Shown here in pieces: positions 26,158 through 36,109 of a stretch of DNA of 64,000 nt. The position numbers and the translations under genes are program-made. Origin of the DNA: Proteus sp. FME41 (GTDB lineage Bacteria > Pseudomonadota > Gammaproteobacteria > Enterobacterales > Enterobacteriaceae); the NCBI RefSeq assembly GCF_014897315.1, contig NZ_JABUYL010000009.1, forward strand, positions 62,001-126,000, given 5' to 3'. Numbering within the stretch: the stretch's first letter is position 1; every line of letters starts with the position of its first letter. Below the pieces are notes generated by a model. That model did not search any database. It saw nothing but the letters and a program-made list of their open reading frames with translations, and was not told the DNA's origin.

Positions 26158-26179
26158 CAGGGAGGAGGGCTCCCCCCTG
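26158..26179 (-). other. GC-rich hairpin between pilin and chaperone genes
   Basis: On the reverse strand CAGGGGGGA pairs with TCCTCCCTG (9 bp with one G-U) around a 4-nt loop, 11 bp past the pilin stop. It stands out in very AT-rich DNA. Hairpins at this place in fimbrial operons are known to protect pilin mRNA and lower expression of the downstream assembly genes. Confidence 0.65.
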
Positions 26180-26189
26180 CTAATTTCAA

Positions 26190-26753
26190 TTATTTATACT
26201 GAAGAGTATAAACAACGCTACTTGTGACTTTACCCGCCTCAGTTTTACCAATTGCGTAGTATTCTACAGCGTATGGCAGAGTGGCTTTTTCATCAGTGAT
26301 TTGATAGTAAGTTGTATCGTTTACTTGAGAAGTATTACCTACTTTAATTGCGTTAAAGTTAGCACCATCTAACAGTTGTAATTGAACTTGTTTAGCACCA
26401 GTTGCTGCTACGTCCATGTTTTTCAGGCGACCAGATGCTTGGTCTACAGTCATACCAGTTTCAAAGAATGCAGAAACAGTAGAATGACCAGCAACACCTA
26501 CTTTACAATCAGACAGGTTCATATTGAATGAAGTACGACCTGTAACTTCACCTGCATTTTGTAAAACGTTAGTACTCACTGTTGGTAAAGTAATAATTGC
26601 ATCTGGGCCTTGACCTTCGATGTCAACTTTACAAGTTGTATCTGTTAATTCACCATTAAAAGTAATTGTACCAGTATTATCAGCAGCAAATGCATTACCA
26701 GCCATTAGACCAAATGCCATCGCTAAAGATGCACCAATAATAGATTTTTTCAT
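26190..26753 (-). CDS. Major fimbrial subunit (pilin)
   Basis: 187 residues with a signal peptide cleaved after AFA. The mature protein has the FimA-type pattern: first Cys in TTCKV, second in LSDCKVG (disulphide pair), and a C-terminal TLQYK strand with the Tyr that chaperones recognise. AAAGGAC precedes the ATG. First gene of the four-gene fimbrial operon. The short operon lacks minor subunits between usher and adhesin. Confidence 0.93.
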   Translation of the reverse strand: MKKSIIGASLAMAFGLMAGNAFAADNTGTITFNGELTDTTCKVDIEGQGPDAIITLPTVSTNVLQNAGEVTGRTSFNMNLSDCKVGVAGHSTVSAFFETGMTVDQASGRLKNMDVAATGAKQVQLQLLDGANFNAIKVGNTSQVNDTTYYQITDEKATLPYAVEYYAIGKTEAGKVTSSVVYTLQYK

Positions 26754-27072
26754 TCTAAAGTCCTTTGTTTTATATTAGATAACTACGTTTTAATAAATTT
26801 ATAAATATAATTCTTAATATTTATTAATTTATTTTATGACGCACTATTCGAGTAAAAATAAATAAAAGCCGTCCGTGGCGAATAAAAACACATTATTGGT
26901 GTTTTTTATTTTCCTAATAATTATCTATTATTACAAAGTATAGATTGTCAGTTGTTAACACCCCTACCTTCATAAAGCTAATAGCTCATGAAAATAAAAC
27001 ATAATTAAATATTTTATTTTCATGGTTAATTAGTTGTAGGAATACTTGATAGTTATGTTAAAATTTCATTGT
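26754..27072. other. Fimbrial operon leader and promoter region
   Basis: 319 bp of AT-rich DNA between the pilin gene and the XRE gene. An 8-bp hairpin with T runs on both sides (26884-26906, AAAAACAC and GTGTTTTT) can end the XRE transcript, so the pilin promoter should lie between it and 26780. I find no long inverted repeats that would mark an invertible promoter. Confidence 0.5.
26884..26906 (-). terminator. Terminator between XRE regulator and pilin
   Basis: AAAAACAC (26884-26891) pairs with GTGTTTTT (26899-26906) around a 7-nt loop. On the reverse strand the stem itself ends in a T run. Confidence 0.6.
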
Positions 27073-27372
27073 TTAATTTAGCTGGCTAATAGTATTAGTA
27101 CTAAATTCATGGCCTCTTTTTTTTGGCTGCGTATTTGGCACCTTTTCATTATAGGTACTGATTACTTCACGATTTAAATCATCCCATGATTTATCAAAAA
27201 TAATAAGTAACTTATTTATCAAGCTAAGTGACATACTATTTTTCCCATTTTCATAACGGGATATTTGTTGCTGGCTAACAGAGATTATTTTTGCCAGTTC
27301 ACGACCTGATAATTTCTTCTCTTTTCTTACCTTTTTAAAAAAAAGGCCTACTTTAGTGTCTAGATCGTTCAT
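27073..27372 (-). CDS. MrpJ-like XRE-family regulator
   Basis: 99 residues with one helix-turn-helix (about residues 20-60). The recognition helix reads SVSQQQISRYENG; the SQQQxSRYE signature is the hallmark of MrpJ, which in Proteus represses motility when fimbriae are made. ATG at 27372 is chosen because GGAA lies 9 bp upstream; an upstream in-frame ATG at 27417 would add 15 unusual residues. MrpJ paralogues usually lie at the end of fimbrial operons. Here it is upstream of the pilin gene on the same strand, with a hairpin between. Confidence 0.8.
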   Translation of the reverse strand: MNDLDTKVGLFFKKVRKEKKLSGRELAKIISVSQQQISRYENGKNSMSLSLINKLLIIFDKSWDDLNREVISTYNEKVPNTQPKKRGHEFSTNTISQLN

Positions 27373-28491
27373 AAAATTAATTCCAATAACATGAGGTCTA
27401 ATAATAGAAGTTATCACATATTAAAATTAGTCATTTCGGTTTGAATAACTATATTACACATAAATTATTGCGTAAAAACGGTTTGCCCTATGCGATATCA
27501 CTTGGTGATAGTTAATACCTATCAAGAGAGTAATTATTGTAAGGTTATACTTAAGTTTTAGTAAGTGATAGACATATCAATACGTTAAGCAATTTAATGA
27601 AAATTCAAACTAATCGTGATACTCGTAATATGAGTTTTAATTGGGTGGTAAATGTTGTTTGATAAGTGATATGTTATTTTATGTTTCATTTTGTATCTTT
27701 ATAAGATGAATAGTGCAGGAGAGATAGTAACGGCAATAAATCGTAAATTACACTTATTTTGAGTATTTGGTTGGAGGGGGAGATGTAAGAATCCTCTGAA
27801 TAAGTTTGGATTTTGCGGTGTATGATGAAAATAGGTTATCTGTTTTTTTAAAATAGGCACCAAATATAAATTTTTGATAAATTAAATAAAAGTTACAAAT
27901 TGATCTAAAGCAATAATTACATTGGAAAATGAATGTTTTGGTGGAAAGTTATTGCGTTTTGGCAGGAATGTTTCTGCGTTTAAAAATATTAGAAGGTATG
28001 ATGATTATTTTTTAATTTCCATCTAAAAAAGATTATTTATTTTTGATGGTAAACTCTTTTTTTAAATAGAAACTATCTTTATTAGATTACTTTTTATTAA
28101 TTATATCCTACGTAATTATACTCTCACTCTTGTTTTCTTAGTAGTGTTATATCCATAACATATGAAGTCCGTTGTAAAAATACTTAAGAATTTTTAATTT
28201 TTATTGTGCTTTTAGCATTGAGTGCGAAAGATGCCTATTTTACCTGTATTACGTTTCAACAAAGAAAATATGTTAGTTAATAAGTAATTAATAACACTAA
28301 AATATTATTTCATTACGGTATATGATCTAGAATAAGATATAAAAAATAGAATAAAAAACCACTTTCAATCATTGATTGAGAACCTGATGAATCATTTATA
28401 TTGATAATTCTGATTAATTAGTAAATAAAATCTATCTTGTGCCGATATATGAGTACATTTGTGTCATTTAATTGCCGAGGTGGATAATTTC
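27373..28491. other. Long AT-rich gene-free region
   Basis: About 1.1 kb without a credible gene on either strand. It contains TATCAC-TTG-GTGATA at 27496-27510 (a candidate operator) and related TAAGTGATA words at 27570-27580 and 27660-27670. It must also hold the XRE and chemotaxis gene promoters. The rest shows no feature I can name. Confidence 0.5.
27496..27510. promoter_or_regulatory. Palindromic operator-like site upstream of the XRE gene
   Basis: TATCAC and GTGATA form 6-bp perfect arms around TTG, about 125 bp upstream of the MrpJ-like start. Autoregulation by this protein is a guess. Confidence 0.4.
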
Positions 28492-30021
28492 ATGAGTATT
28501 GAAAGATCAGCTAAAGTAGGTTCAATCATACTGTTAGCTATTTTCTTATTATCATCAGTATTGTCGTCATTTTTTATTTATAGAATGCAAGAAAACTTTG
28601 CTTCATTGGATTCTTTAAATATGAGATTGAATAGCGTTCAGGAAGCGAGGTATGAATTAGCCACTATTCGTTCTCATGTAAACTACCTGATGTTGTTAAA
28701 AACCATGACTGAAGAAAACAAGGAAGAAACGATTAAGTCAGTCGTCGCTGAAGCAAAAGCGCTGGCGGAAAAATCAAAAGCGACCATTACACATTGGGTC
28801 GGTGTGAAGAAAATTAGTCCTGATGCCCAACGGAATTCAGAGCAACTTTCAGTCTTATTTTATTATCTCCTTGATGAGCTTATCGCACCTATTGATACGC
28901 TAAGTTATACAGAAACAAACCTTTCTGATGATTTTACTCGCTTATCCTCTCTCTTTGATGAATACCTTGTTATCACAAAAGGGGTAAATGATAATATTAA
29001 AGCGCAGCAAGCTTGGATGGTGCAGTTGTCACTCTATACCACGCTTATTGCACTTGGGATTATTCTTGCGCTTCTTTATATAGTCATTCGTTGGGTAAAT
29101 AAAACGTTTATCTTTAATCTGAATACACTATCTGCGATTTTGCGGAAAGTGGGTGAAGGTGATTTAAGCTTTACGTTACCAAAGAAAAGAAATGATGAAT
29201 TTGGAACCTTATTCTCTAATGTTGGGAATATGCAAACTTCACTAACATCTACGATCCAACTTGTTAAAGAAGAAGCGCTTGAGATTAAAAAAGGTTCTGC
29301 TGAAATTGCATCAGGCAACCAAGATCTCTCTTCTCGTACTGAAGAGCAAGCGAGTGCATTACAACAAACTGCCGCCAGTATGGAAGAGATAAAAATTGCA
29401 GTGGTCAATAATACCGATAATGCAGTTTTAGCTAACTCGATTACCGCACAAACACGAGATTTAGCGATTGATGGCTCTAATATCATGAGCGATGCAATTA
29501 GTTCAATGAAGAAAATTGAAGTCGGTACGTTAAAAGTTTCTGAAATTAATGATGTTGTTAATAATATTGCAAGCCAAACCAATATTCTGGCGTTAAATGC
29601 AGCTGTTGAAGCCGCTCGTGCGGGTGAACAAGGGCGAGGATTTACGGTTGTTGCAACAGAAGTGAGAAATTTGGCGGCAAGAAGTGCAGATGCCGCTCGT
29701 GAAATTAATCAAATTATCAGAGAGTCTGTTGCTGATGTTGCACGAGGCAGAGAGTTAGTCAATAAAACTGGCGAGCATATGCAAGATATTGTTTCTTCTA
29801 TTACTAAAGTCAGCGATATTATGCAGGGAATTAGTATTGCATCAGAAGAGCAAAAAGTGGGTATTGAGCAGATTGCGGTAGCTATTAATCAGATGGATTC
29901 GGTTGTACAGCAAAATGCGGCTTTAGTTGAACAAGGCGCAACATCAACCATGATCTTAGATGAAAAAGCACAAAATTTAACAGATAAAGTGTCAGTTTTT
30001 CAAATCAAAGAGCCGTATTGA
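28492..30021 (+). CDS. Methyl-accepting chemotaxis protein
   Basis: 509 residues. One membrane segment near residues 10-30, a periplasmic four-helix-type sensor (31-185), a second membrane segment (about 187-207), then a HAMP domain and a long coiled-coil signalling domain. The strictly conserved hairpin tip reads ASQTNILALNAAVEAARAGE. The protein ends FQIKEPY, without the NWETF pentapeptide that binds CheR in Tar and Tsr. The frame is open from a TTG at 28459, but GAGG before the ATG at 28492 and the normal N-terminus decide the start. Ligand unknown. Confidence 0.92.
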   Translation: MSIERSAKVGSIILLAIFLLSSVLSSFFIYRMQENFASLDSLNMRLNSVQEARYELATIRSHVNYLMLLKTMTEENKEETIKSVVAEAKALAEKSKATITHWVGVKKISPDAQRNSEQLSVLFYYLLDELIAPIDTLSYTETNLSDDFTRLSSLFDEYLVITKGVNDNIKAQQAWMVQLSLYTTLIALGIILALLYIVIRWVNKTFIFNLNTLSAILRKVGEGDLSFTLPKKRNDEFGTLFSNVGNMQTSLTSTIQLVKEEALEIKKGSAEIASGNQDLSSRTEEQASALQQTAASMEEIKIAVVNNTDNAVLANSITAQTRDLAIDGSNIMSDAISSMKKIEVGTLKVSEINDVVNNIASQTNILALNAAVEAARAGEQGRGFTVVATEVRNLAARSADAAREINQIIRESVADVARGRELVNKTGEHMQDIVSSITKVSDIMQGISIASEEQKVGIEQIAVAINQMDSVVQQNAALVEQGATSTMILDEKAQNLTDKVSVFQIKEPY

Positions 30022-30057
30022 TTATTGAAATAACACGTTAACACTTGTATTAAAGAC

Positions 30058-30096
30058 AAGCTCACTTCGATAGCAATATTGGGTGAGCTTTTATTT
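30058..30096 (+). terminator. Terminator of the chemotaxis gene
   Basis: AAGCTCAC (30058-30065) pairs with GTGAGCTT (30083-30090), then TTATTTTAAT. Confidence 0.75.
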
Positions 30097-30201
30097 TAAT
30101 ATGACAAAAATAATGCAACATTTTTGTCGCCATTTACCGACAGAAACAAAAAAGCCACTTTTTGCAAAGTGGCTTAATGTGCTGATTTAACAGCTAAAAT
30201 T

Positions 30202-30278
30202 TGGTGGCCCCTACTGGACTTGAACCAGTGACCAAGCGATTATGAGTCGCGTGCTCTAACCAACTGAGCTAAGGGGCC
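30202..30278 (-). tRNA. ileX: tRNA-Ile2, anticodon CAU
   Basis: A 77-nt cloverleaf on the reverse strand with 7-bp acceptor stem (GGCCCCT/AGGGGCC) and encoded CCA. The anticodon loop reads CTCATAA. The sequence is nearly that of E. coli ileX, so the CAU anticodon should be modified to lysidine by TilS to read AUA as isoleucine rather than methionine. Its place beside rpoD is also as in E. coli. Confidence 0.93.
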
Positions 30279-30551
30279 TAATGGAGTGAGATTATACGTG
30301 CCATTTTGCACTAGGTCTAGCCTTTGAATGACTGTATGCGCAATTAATGCTCAATCTGAACAAGAAAAAAATAAAAGAGAGAATAACTGAGATATCAACA
30401 ACCTAGTGGTGGTATTGGGAAGTATGCAAATAGGTAAGTATAAAACTATAAATAAAAGGGCTATTTCTTATAAAGATAAATTGTTTGAAATGTATCTTGA
30501 GAGGAGTTGGGCTGCGGTTGTAAAAAGAGAAGTAAGTGTAAGGTTAACCAT
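30279..30551. other. Gap between rpoD terminator and tRNA-Ile
   Basis: About 270 bp. A short open frame from 30406 on the plus strand has no ribosome binding site and runs through the rpoD terminator, so I do not call it. The leader and promoter of the tRNA should lie just right of 30279. Confidence 0.4.
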
Positions 30552-30586
30552 AAAAAAACGCCTGTGGGTATGTATCACAGGCGTTT
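30552..30586 (-). terminator. Terminator of the rpsU-dnaG-rpoD operon
   Basis: AAACGCCTGTG (30557-30567) pairs with CACAGGCGTTT (30576-30586) as an 11-bp stem with an 8-nt loop; on the reverse strand the run of T follows. Confidence 0.9.
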
Positions 30587-30615
30587 GTTGTAACGTTTAT
30601 TAAAAGCTCTATTAG

Positions 30616-32466
30616 TTACTCATCAAGGAAGCTACGTAACACTTCAGAACGGCTTGGGTGGCGTAATTTACGCAGTGCCTTCGCTTCAATCTGACGAATA
30701 CGTTCACGGGTAACATCAAACTGTTTACCCACTTCTTCCAAGGTATGGTCAGTATTCATATCGATACCAAAACGCATACGCAGGACTTTCGCTTCACGCA
30801 GTGTTAAGCCTGCTAACACTTCGTGAGTGGCAGAACGTAAACTTTCTGAAGTTGCAGAATCCAGTGGTAGTTCGAGAGTAGTGTCCTCGATAAAATCACC
30901 TAAATGTGAATCTTCATCGTCACCGATTGGGGTTTCCATGGAGATTGGTTCTTTAGCGATTTTCAGTACCTTACGGATTTTATCTTCAGGCATTAGCATG
31001 CGTTCTGCTAGCTCTTCTGGTGAAGGCTCACGTCCCATCTCTTGCAACATTTGACGAGAGATACGGTTTAGTTTATTAATCGTTTCAATCATATGAACAG
31101 GAATACGGATAGTGCGCGCCTGATCTGCAATTGAACGAGTAATAGCCTGACGGATCCACCATGTTGCGTAAGTTGAGAATTTATAACCACGACGATATTC
31201 AAATTTATCAACCGCTTTCATTAGGCCGATATTCCCTTCCTGAATAAGATCAAGGAATTGTAAGCCACGGTTGGTATATTTTTTCGCGATAGAGATAACG
31301 AGACGTAAGTTCGCTTCGACCATCTCTTTTTTCGCACGACGTGCTTTTGCTTCACCGATAGACATACGACGGTTAATATCTTTAACCTGTTCGATTGTCA
31401 GTCCGGTTTCAACTTCAATTTGTTGCAGTTTTTGCAAGCTGCGTTGTACTTCTTCTTCAATACCCGCCAGTTTTTCAGACCAAGGTTTATTCATTGCACG
31501 AGCAGCAGTGAACCATGTGTCGTTGGTTTCGTTACCAGTAAATAGGGTAATGAAGTTTTTCTTAGGCATCTTAACTTGATCAACACAAAGGCGCATGATG
31601 TGGCGCTCTTGAGTACGAACTCGGTCCATCATGTCACGCATGTTGTTAACCAGATAATCAAACTGTTTCGGTACTAAACGGAACTGTTTGAAAATCTCAG
31701 ATAACAGAAGGATTTCAAGCTCTGTATCCTTGTGATTACGGCCTTTTGCTTTGATCGTTTGGCGCGTTTTTTCGTATTGCTCACGAAGTTCAGTAAATTT
31801 CTGGCGAGCTAATTCAGGATCGATGCTGTTATCATCATCATCGCTATCACTGTCGCTATCACCATCTTCATCTTCGTCTTCATCTTCGTCTTCAGCAACT
31901 TCATCAGTAGCCTTGCCTAAATTGACAACTTCATTCTCTGCCACTTCTTCGGCATTCGGGTCAATAAAGGCAGTAATTAAGTCAGAAAGACGTGCTTCGC
32001 CTGCTTCAACACGATCGTATTGGTCAAGAAGATAAGTAATTGCTTCTGGATATTCAGCAACAGAGCATTGAACTTGGTTAATACCATCTTCAATACGCTT
32101 TGCGATATCAATTTCACCTTCCCGGGTAAGCAGTTCAACCGTCCCCATTTCGCGCATATACATACGCACAGGATCGGTTGTACGGCCAATCTCAGATTCT
32201 ACACTAGAAAGTACCTGAGCCGCGGCTTCAGCCGCATCATCATCAGTGTCATTTGAATTTTCTGCCAGCATCAGATCATCGGCATCAGGTGCTTCTTCCA
32301 TAACCTGAATGCCCATGTCGTTAATCATCTGGATGATGTCTTCGATTTGATCTGAATCGACGATATCTTCCGGCAGATGGTCATTGACCTCAGCATAGGT
32401 CAGGTAGCCTTGCTCCTTACCTTTAGTAACAAGTAGCTTCAGCTGTGACTGCGGGTTTTGCTCCAT
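30616..32466 (-). CDS. rpoD: RNA polymerase sigma-70 factor RpoD
   Basis: 616 residues, as usual for enterobacterial RpoD (613). Region 1.1 starts [13 protein letters not shown]. Region 2 has the [19 protein letters not shown] block and region 4 ends in [17 protein letters not shown]. The non-conserved region has a long acidic tract of alternating Glu/Asp/Ser (about residues 190-212). The ATG at 32466 is chosen by homology although the frame is open to 32550. It is the last gene of the macromolecular synthesis operon with dnaG and rpsU. Confidence 0.98.
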   Translation of the reverse strand: MEQNPQSQLKLLVTKGKEQGYLTYAEVNDHLPEDIVDSDQIEDIIQMINDMGIQVMEEAPDADDLMLAENSNDTDDDAAEAAAQVLSSVESEIGRTTDPVRMYMREMGTVELLTREGEIDIAKRIEDGINQVQCSVAEYPEAITYLLDQYDRVEAGEARLSDLITAFIDPNAEEVAENEVVNLGKATDEVAEDEDEDEDEDGDSDSDSDDDDNSIDPELARQKFTELREQYEKTRQTIKAKGRNHKDTELEILLLSEIFKQFRLVPKQFDYLVNNMRDMMDRVRTQERHIMRLCVDQVKMPKKNFITLFTGNETNDTWFTAARAMNKPWSEKLAGIEEEVQRSLQKLQQIEVETGLTIEQVKDINRRMSIGEAKARRAKKEMVEANLRLVISIAKKYTNRGLQFLDLIQEGNIGLMKAVDKFEYRRGYKFSTYATWWIRQAITRSIADQARTIRIPVHMIETINKLNRISRQMLQEMGREPSPEELAERMLMPEDKIRKVLKIAKEPISMETPIGDDEDSHLGDFIEDTTLELPLDSATSESLRSATHEVLAGLTLREAKVLRMRFGIDMNTDHTLEEVGKQFDVTRERIRQIEAKALRKLRHPSRSEVLRSFLDE

Positions 32467-32550
32467 AAGACGGTATCCACACTTCAAAGTAATTTGGGTT
32501 GGTGTCGGTCGGCGATAACTGTTCAGCCAACAATAACTACGGAGGGGCAT

Positions 32551-32651
32551 TTCATTGTCGATTGCTACGATCCCCTCAGCGTAGCAAATGTAGGTTTTTA
32601 GTACCTACCGATAGCGGCAATTAAGCCGTGTTTTTAATCTTAATTCTGTGT
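32551..32651 (-). other. dnaG-rpoD intercistronic region with two small hairpins
   Basis: On the reverse strand GTAGGT and ACCTAC, then GCTACG and CGTAGC, form two short stems between dnaG and rpoD. In E. coli this spot carries RNA processing sites and rpoD heat-shock promoters; the hairpins here may do the former. Confidence 0.4.
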
Positions 32652-34400
32652 TTACTTTTTAACGCGTGCCTGTATTATCAATTGGACTTCTTCGCGTTCA
32701 TTTTGCGTTAGGCCTTCTGTTCTCTCTTTTGCAATAAGCGCGTTTAAACGTTCGTCCATTGCGGTTAGAAAAAGATGATCTAACGTATCTGTAAAGGTTT
32801 TCTCTGCAATCTCATCTATATCTATATCGTTCCACATTGCCAATTTTTCAAGCTGCTTACCGAATTTATTCTCTCTGTAGAGTTCGATAATTTGTCCTGT
32901 ATTAAGGCCAGGTTGTGCTTGGCAAACGGAAACAAGTTCAATAAAGAGCGATAAACCTGCAATTTTTTCTGTATTTAATCCCCCTAGAGGCGGGACTAAT
33001 TTAGAGAATTCCGGATTTTGTATCAATAAGGCAATCAATATACGCATTGGTGTTGTGCGCAATGTTGTCGGTTGATACGTTAATTCATGATTCACCGGAC
33101 TTCTACCAAATAAACGATCCATTTGCTCAATATCGGGATTTCCCGTCAAGCTTCCAAGCTCTCTTAATAAATATAGACGTAAAGTTTCACTTGGGATCTT
33201 ATCTATTAATGGCCGAGCTAAACTATATAGCTTGCCATTACCTTCTTGAGTACTCAAATCCACCTGAGGTACGAGTGAATCAAATAAAAATTCTGATAAT
33301 GAATGTGCTTGTTCCATACGTTTTTCAAAGGCTTCTTTGCCTTCACGACGTACCAACGAATCTGGATCATCGCCTTCAGGTAAAAACATAAAACGTAAAG
33401 AACGGCCATCATTTAAAAAAGGAAGTGCGGTTTCTAATGCTCGCCATGCGGCATCACGTCCAGCTCTATCTCCATCATAGCAGCAAACAATGTTATCCGT
33501 TGTCCTAAAGAGCAACTGAATATGTTCTGCTGTTGTGGAGGTTCCTAATGAGGCAACGGCATAATCAATACCAAATTGCGCTAATGCCACAACATCCATA
33601 TAACCTTCAACAACTAATAATTTTGTGACGTTATTATTAGATTGTTGTGCTTCATAAAGGCCGTAAAGTTGTCGGCCTTTATGGAATATCTCGGTTTCTG
33701 GTGAGTTCAAATATTTAGGTAAATCATCACCTAATACACGTCCACCAAAGGCAATAACACGACCACGTCTATCTCTAATGGGAAACATGACACGTTGGCG
33801 AAAACGGTCGTAAGTGCGACCATTGTCGTTGGTTATTACCATGCCTGCTTCAAGAAGTAGGGCTTTATTATCGTCATTCTGACCAAACCGCTTTAGGGCA
33901 TTATCCCAACCGGCAGGAACAAAACCGATAGAAAAACGAGTAATAATATCTTCGCTAAGCCCACGATGAGCAAGGTATTTTCTGGCTTCTTGAGCATCGG
34001 GTTTATTTAGCGCGCTACTATAGTATTGATTTAGTTTCTCCATCACTTGATAGAGATTTTGCCTTATATGACGTTCAATAGGGCTACTGCCTGTTCCTGA
34101 TTCATAAGGAACTTCCAACCCATGCATTGCTGCTAACTCTTCAATGGTTTCGACAAAATCGAGTCTGTCGTAATTCATTAAAAAATCAATAGCATTGCCA
34201 TGCGCACCGCAACCAAAACAGTGATAAAACTGCTTGTCGCTATTTACTGTAAATGAGGGCGTTTTTTCATTATGAAACGGACAACACGCTGAATGATTTT
34301 TGCCTTGTTTTTTTAACGGCACACGAACGTCGATAAGATCGATGATATCAGTTCGCGCTAGCAAATCATTAATAAATGAACGTGGAATTCGTCCAGCCAT
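32652..34400 (-). CDS. dnaG: DNA primase DnaG
   Basis: 582 residues, like E. coli DnaG (581). The N-terminal zinc-binding domain reads CCPFH then CFGCG, spaced as C-x2-H-x17-C-x2-C. The TOPRIM fold has VVEGYMDV and CYDGDRAG. The C-terminal DnaB-binding domain ends QARVKK. ATG at 34400 gives the MAGRIPRSFIND start; the upstream open part overlaps the rpsU-dnaG attenuator. Makes RNA primers at the fork. Confidence 0.98.
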   Translation of the reverse strand: MAGRIPRSFINDLLARTDIIDLIDVRVPLKKQGKNHSACCPFHNEKTPSFTVNSDKQFYHCFGCGAHGNAIDFLMNYDRLDFVETIEELAAMHGLEVPYESGTGSSPIERHIRQNLYQVMEKLNQYYSSALNKPDAQEARKYLAHRGLSEDIITRFSIGFVPAGWDNALKRFGQNDDNKALLLEAGMVITNDNGRTYDRFRQRVMFPIRDRRGRVIAFGGRVLGDDLPKYLNSPETEIFHKGRQLYGLYEAQQSNNNVTKLLVVEGYMDVVALAQFGIDYAVASLGTSTTAEHIQLLFRTTDNIVCCYDGDRAGRDAAWRALETALPFLNDGRSLRFMFLPEGDDPDSLVRREGKEAFEKRMEQAHSLSEFLFDSLVPQVDLSTQEGNGKLYSLARPLIDKIPSETLRLYLLRELGSLTGNPDIEQMDRLFGRSPVNHELTYQPTTLRTTPMRILIALLIQNPEFSKLVPPLGGLNTEKIAGLSLFIELVSVCQAQPGLNTGQIIELYRENKFGKQLEKLAMWNDIDIDEIAEKTFTDTLDHLFLTAMDERLNALIAKERTEGLTQNEREEVQLIIQARVKK

Positions 34401-34434
34401 AAGCCCTTTTACGCCTGTTGTTGAACGAGAATAA

Positions 34435-34460
34435 GCCGCGCTCTCATAAGAAAGCACGGC
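34435..34460 (-). terminator. Attenuator between rpsU and dnaG
   Basis: On the reverse strand GCCGTGCTTTC pairs with GAGAGCGCGGC through several G-U pairs around a TTAT loop, followed by TTATTCT. It matches the place of the E. coli T1 attenuator that makes S21 in excess over primase. Confidence 0.65.
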
Positions 34461-34512
34461 CTTTAACTGCGACTACAGTGTCTGCATATGTTGCGGGATA
34501 AGCCGCAAAATA

Positions 34513-34740
<228 letters not shown>

Positions 34741-34801
34741 TCAATAGAAATCGGTTTGCGCTGGCATTATTTAAGCCAGCCGACATTTAAAATGGTGCGG
34801 A

Positions 34802-34831
34802 ATTTTACTTCAAAGCAGGGCACTTTGTAAA
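34802..34831 (-). promoter_or_regulatory. Promoter of rpsU-dnaG-rpoD
   Basis: On the reverse strand -35 TTTACA (34831-34826) and -10 TAAAAT (34807-34802) are 18 bp apart. The following AAATTCCGCACCATTTT-like leader looks like that of E. coli rpsU. The remaining 240 bp up to tsaD hold the divergent tsaD promoter, which I cannot place precisely. Confidence 0.65.
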
Positions 34832-35070
34832 GAGATGCACAAAATTGAAACGCAAACTCTCACTTTTGTGTCTTTTTAGTGAGTACACAAAAAGCAAAAG
34901 TCGCTAACCACACATTTAAATCACTTAAAATAGGTGAATAATTATAGACCAGAAAAAGGAATTTGTCACATGCTGGTATGTAAAAGATGTTGCGAAGGCG
35001 TATAAAATCACCGAAATAATGGTACAATTGGTTTATTACGCGAGTCTGCGAAGAATAATTTGGAAGCGTT

Positions 35071-36090
35071 ATGCGAGTTTTAGGTATTGAAACATCTTGT
35101 GATGAAACCGGTATCGCAATTTATGATGATAAAGCCGGTCTATTAGCAAATCAACTTTATAGTCAAATTAAACTCCATGCCGATTATGGTGGTGTGGTGC
35201 CAGAGCTTGCTTCACGGGATCATATCCGTAAAACAGTGCCTCTTATTCAAGCTGCACTTAAAGAAGCGAATTTAACGGCAAAAGAGATTGATGCCGTTGC
35301 TTATACTGCGGGTCCAGGTCTTGTCGGGGCACTACTTGTTGGGGCGACGATTGGACGCTCATTAGCGTTTGCGTGGGATGTTCCCGCTATTCCAGTCCAT
35401 CATATGGAAGGCCACTTATTAGCCCCAATGCTTGAAGAAAAAAAACCAGATTTCCCTTTTGTGGCTCTATTGGTTTCTGGTGGTCATACGCAATTAATTA
35501 GTGTCACAGGTATCGGTGAGTATACTTTATTAGGTGAGTCTATTGATGATGCCGCAGGTGAAGCTTTTGACAAAACGGCTAAGTTATTGGGATTAGACTA
35601 CCCCGGTGGCCCAGTATTATCGAAAATGGCACAGCAAGGGACTAAAGGGCGCTTTATTTTTCCTCGCCCAATGACAGATAGACCTGGCCTTGATTTTAGT
35701 TTCTCGGGTTTAAAGACCTCGGCAGCTAATACAATTCGTCAAAATGATGATTCAGACCAAACTCGTGCAGATATAGCACGCGCATTTGAAGATGCTGTTG
35801 TTGATACTTTAGCGATAAAATGTCGTAGAGCATTAGAACAAACAGGGTTTAAACGTTTGGTGATGGCGGGTGGCGTGAGCGCAAATCGTACATTACGAGC
35901 CAAAATGGAAACGGTAATGAAACAACTGGGGGGAGACGTTTTCTATGCTCGTCCCGAATTGTGTACAGATAATGGCGCAATGATCGCGCTAGCAGGGATG
36001 ATCCGCTTTAAAGGCGGTACAGAAGGCCCACTAAGTGTGACAGTAAGACCTCGTTGGCCATTAGCAGAACTGCCACCGCTAGTCGGTTAG
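35071..36090 (+). CDS. tsaD: tRNA threonylcarbamoyladenosine biosynthesis protein TsaD
   Basis: 339 residues. ASKHA-fold ATPase with [10 protein letters not shown] at the start, the iron/zinc-binding HHMEGH (residues 110-115) and [10 protein letters not shown]. With TsaB, TsaE and TsaC it adds the threonylcarbamoyl group to A37 of ANN-reading tRNAs. Divergent from rpsU as in E. coli; a terminator follows. Confidence 0.97.
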   Translation: MRVLGIETSCDETGIAIYDDKAGLLANQLYSQIKLHADYGGVVPELASRDHIRKTVPLIQAALKEANLTAKEIDAVAYTAGPGLVGALLVGATIGRSLAFAWDVPAIPVHHMEGHLLAPMLEEKKPDFPFVALLVSGGHTQLISVTGIGEYTLLGESIDDAAGEAFDKTAKLLGLDYPGGPVLSKMAQQGTKGRFIFPRPMTDRPGLDFSFSGLKTSAANTIRQNDDSDQTRADIARAFEDAVVDTLAIKCRRALEQTGFKRLVMAGGVSANRTLRAKMETVMKQLGGDVFYARPELCTDNGAMIALAGMIRFKGGTEGPLSVTVRPRWPLAELPPLVG

Positions 36091-36109
36091 ATTAAGTATC
36101 AATAAAATT

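Noticed and set aside
26754-27072. Invertible promoter element for the pilin gene
   Set aside because: Phase-variable fimbrial switches need paired inverted repeats and usually a nearby recombinase gene. I found neither, only a short terminator-like hairpin.
30406-30603. A 65-codon open frame between tRNA-Ile and rpoD
   Set aside because: No ribosome binding site, it runs through the rpoD terminator hairpin, and its composition does not look coding.
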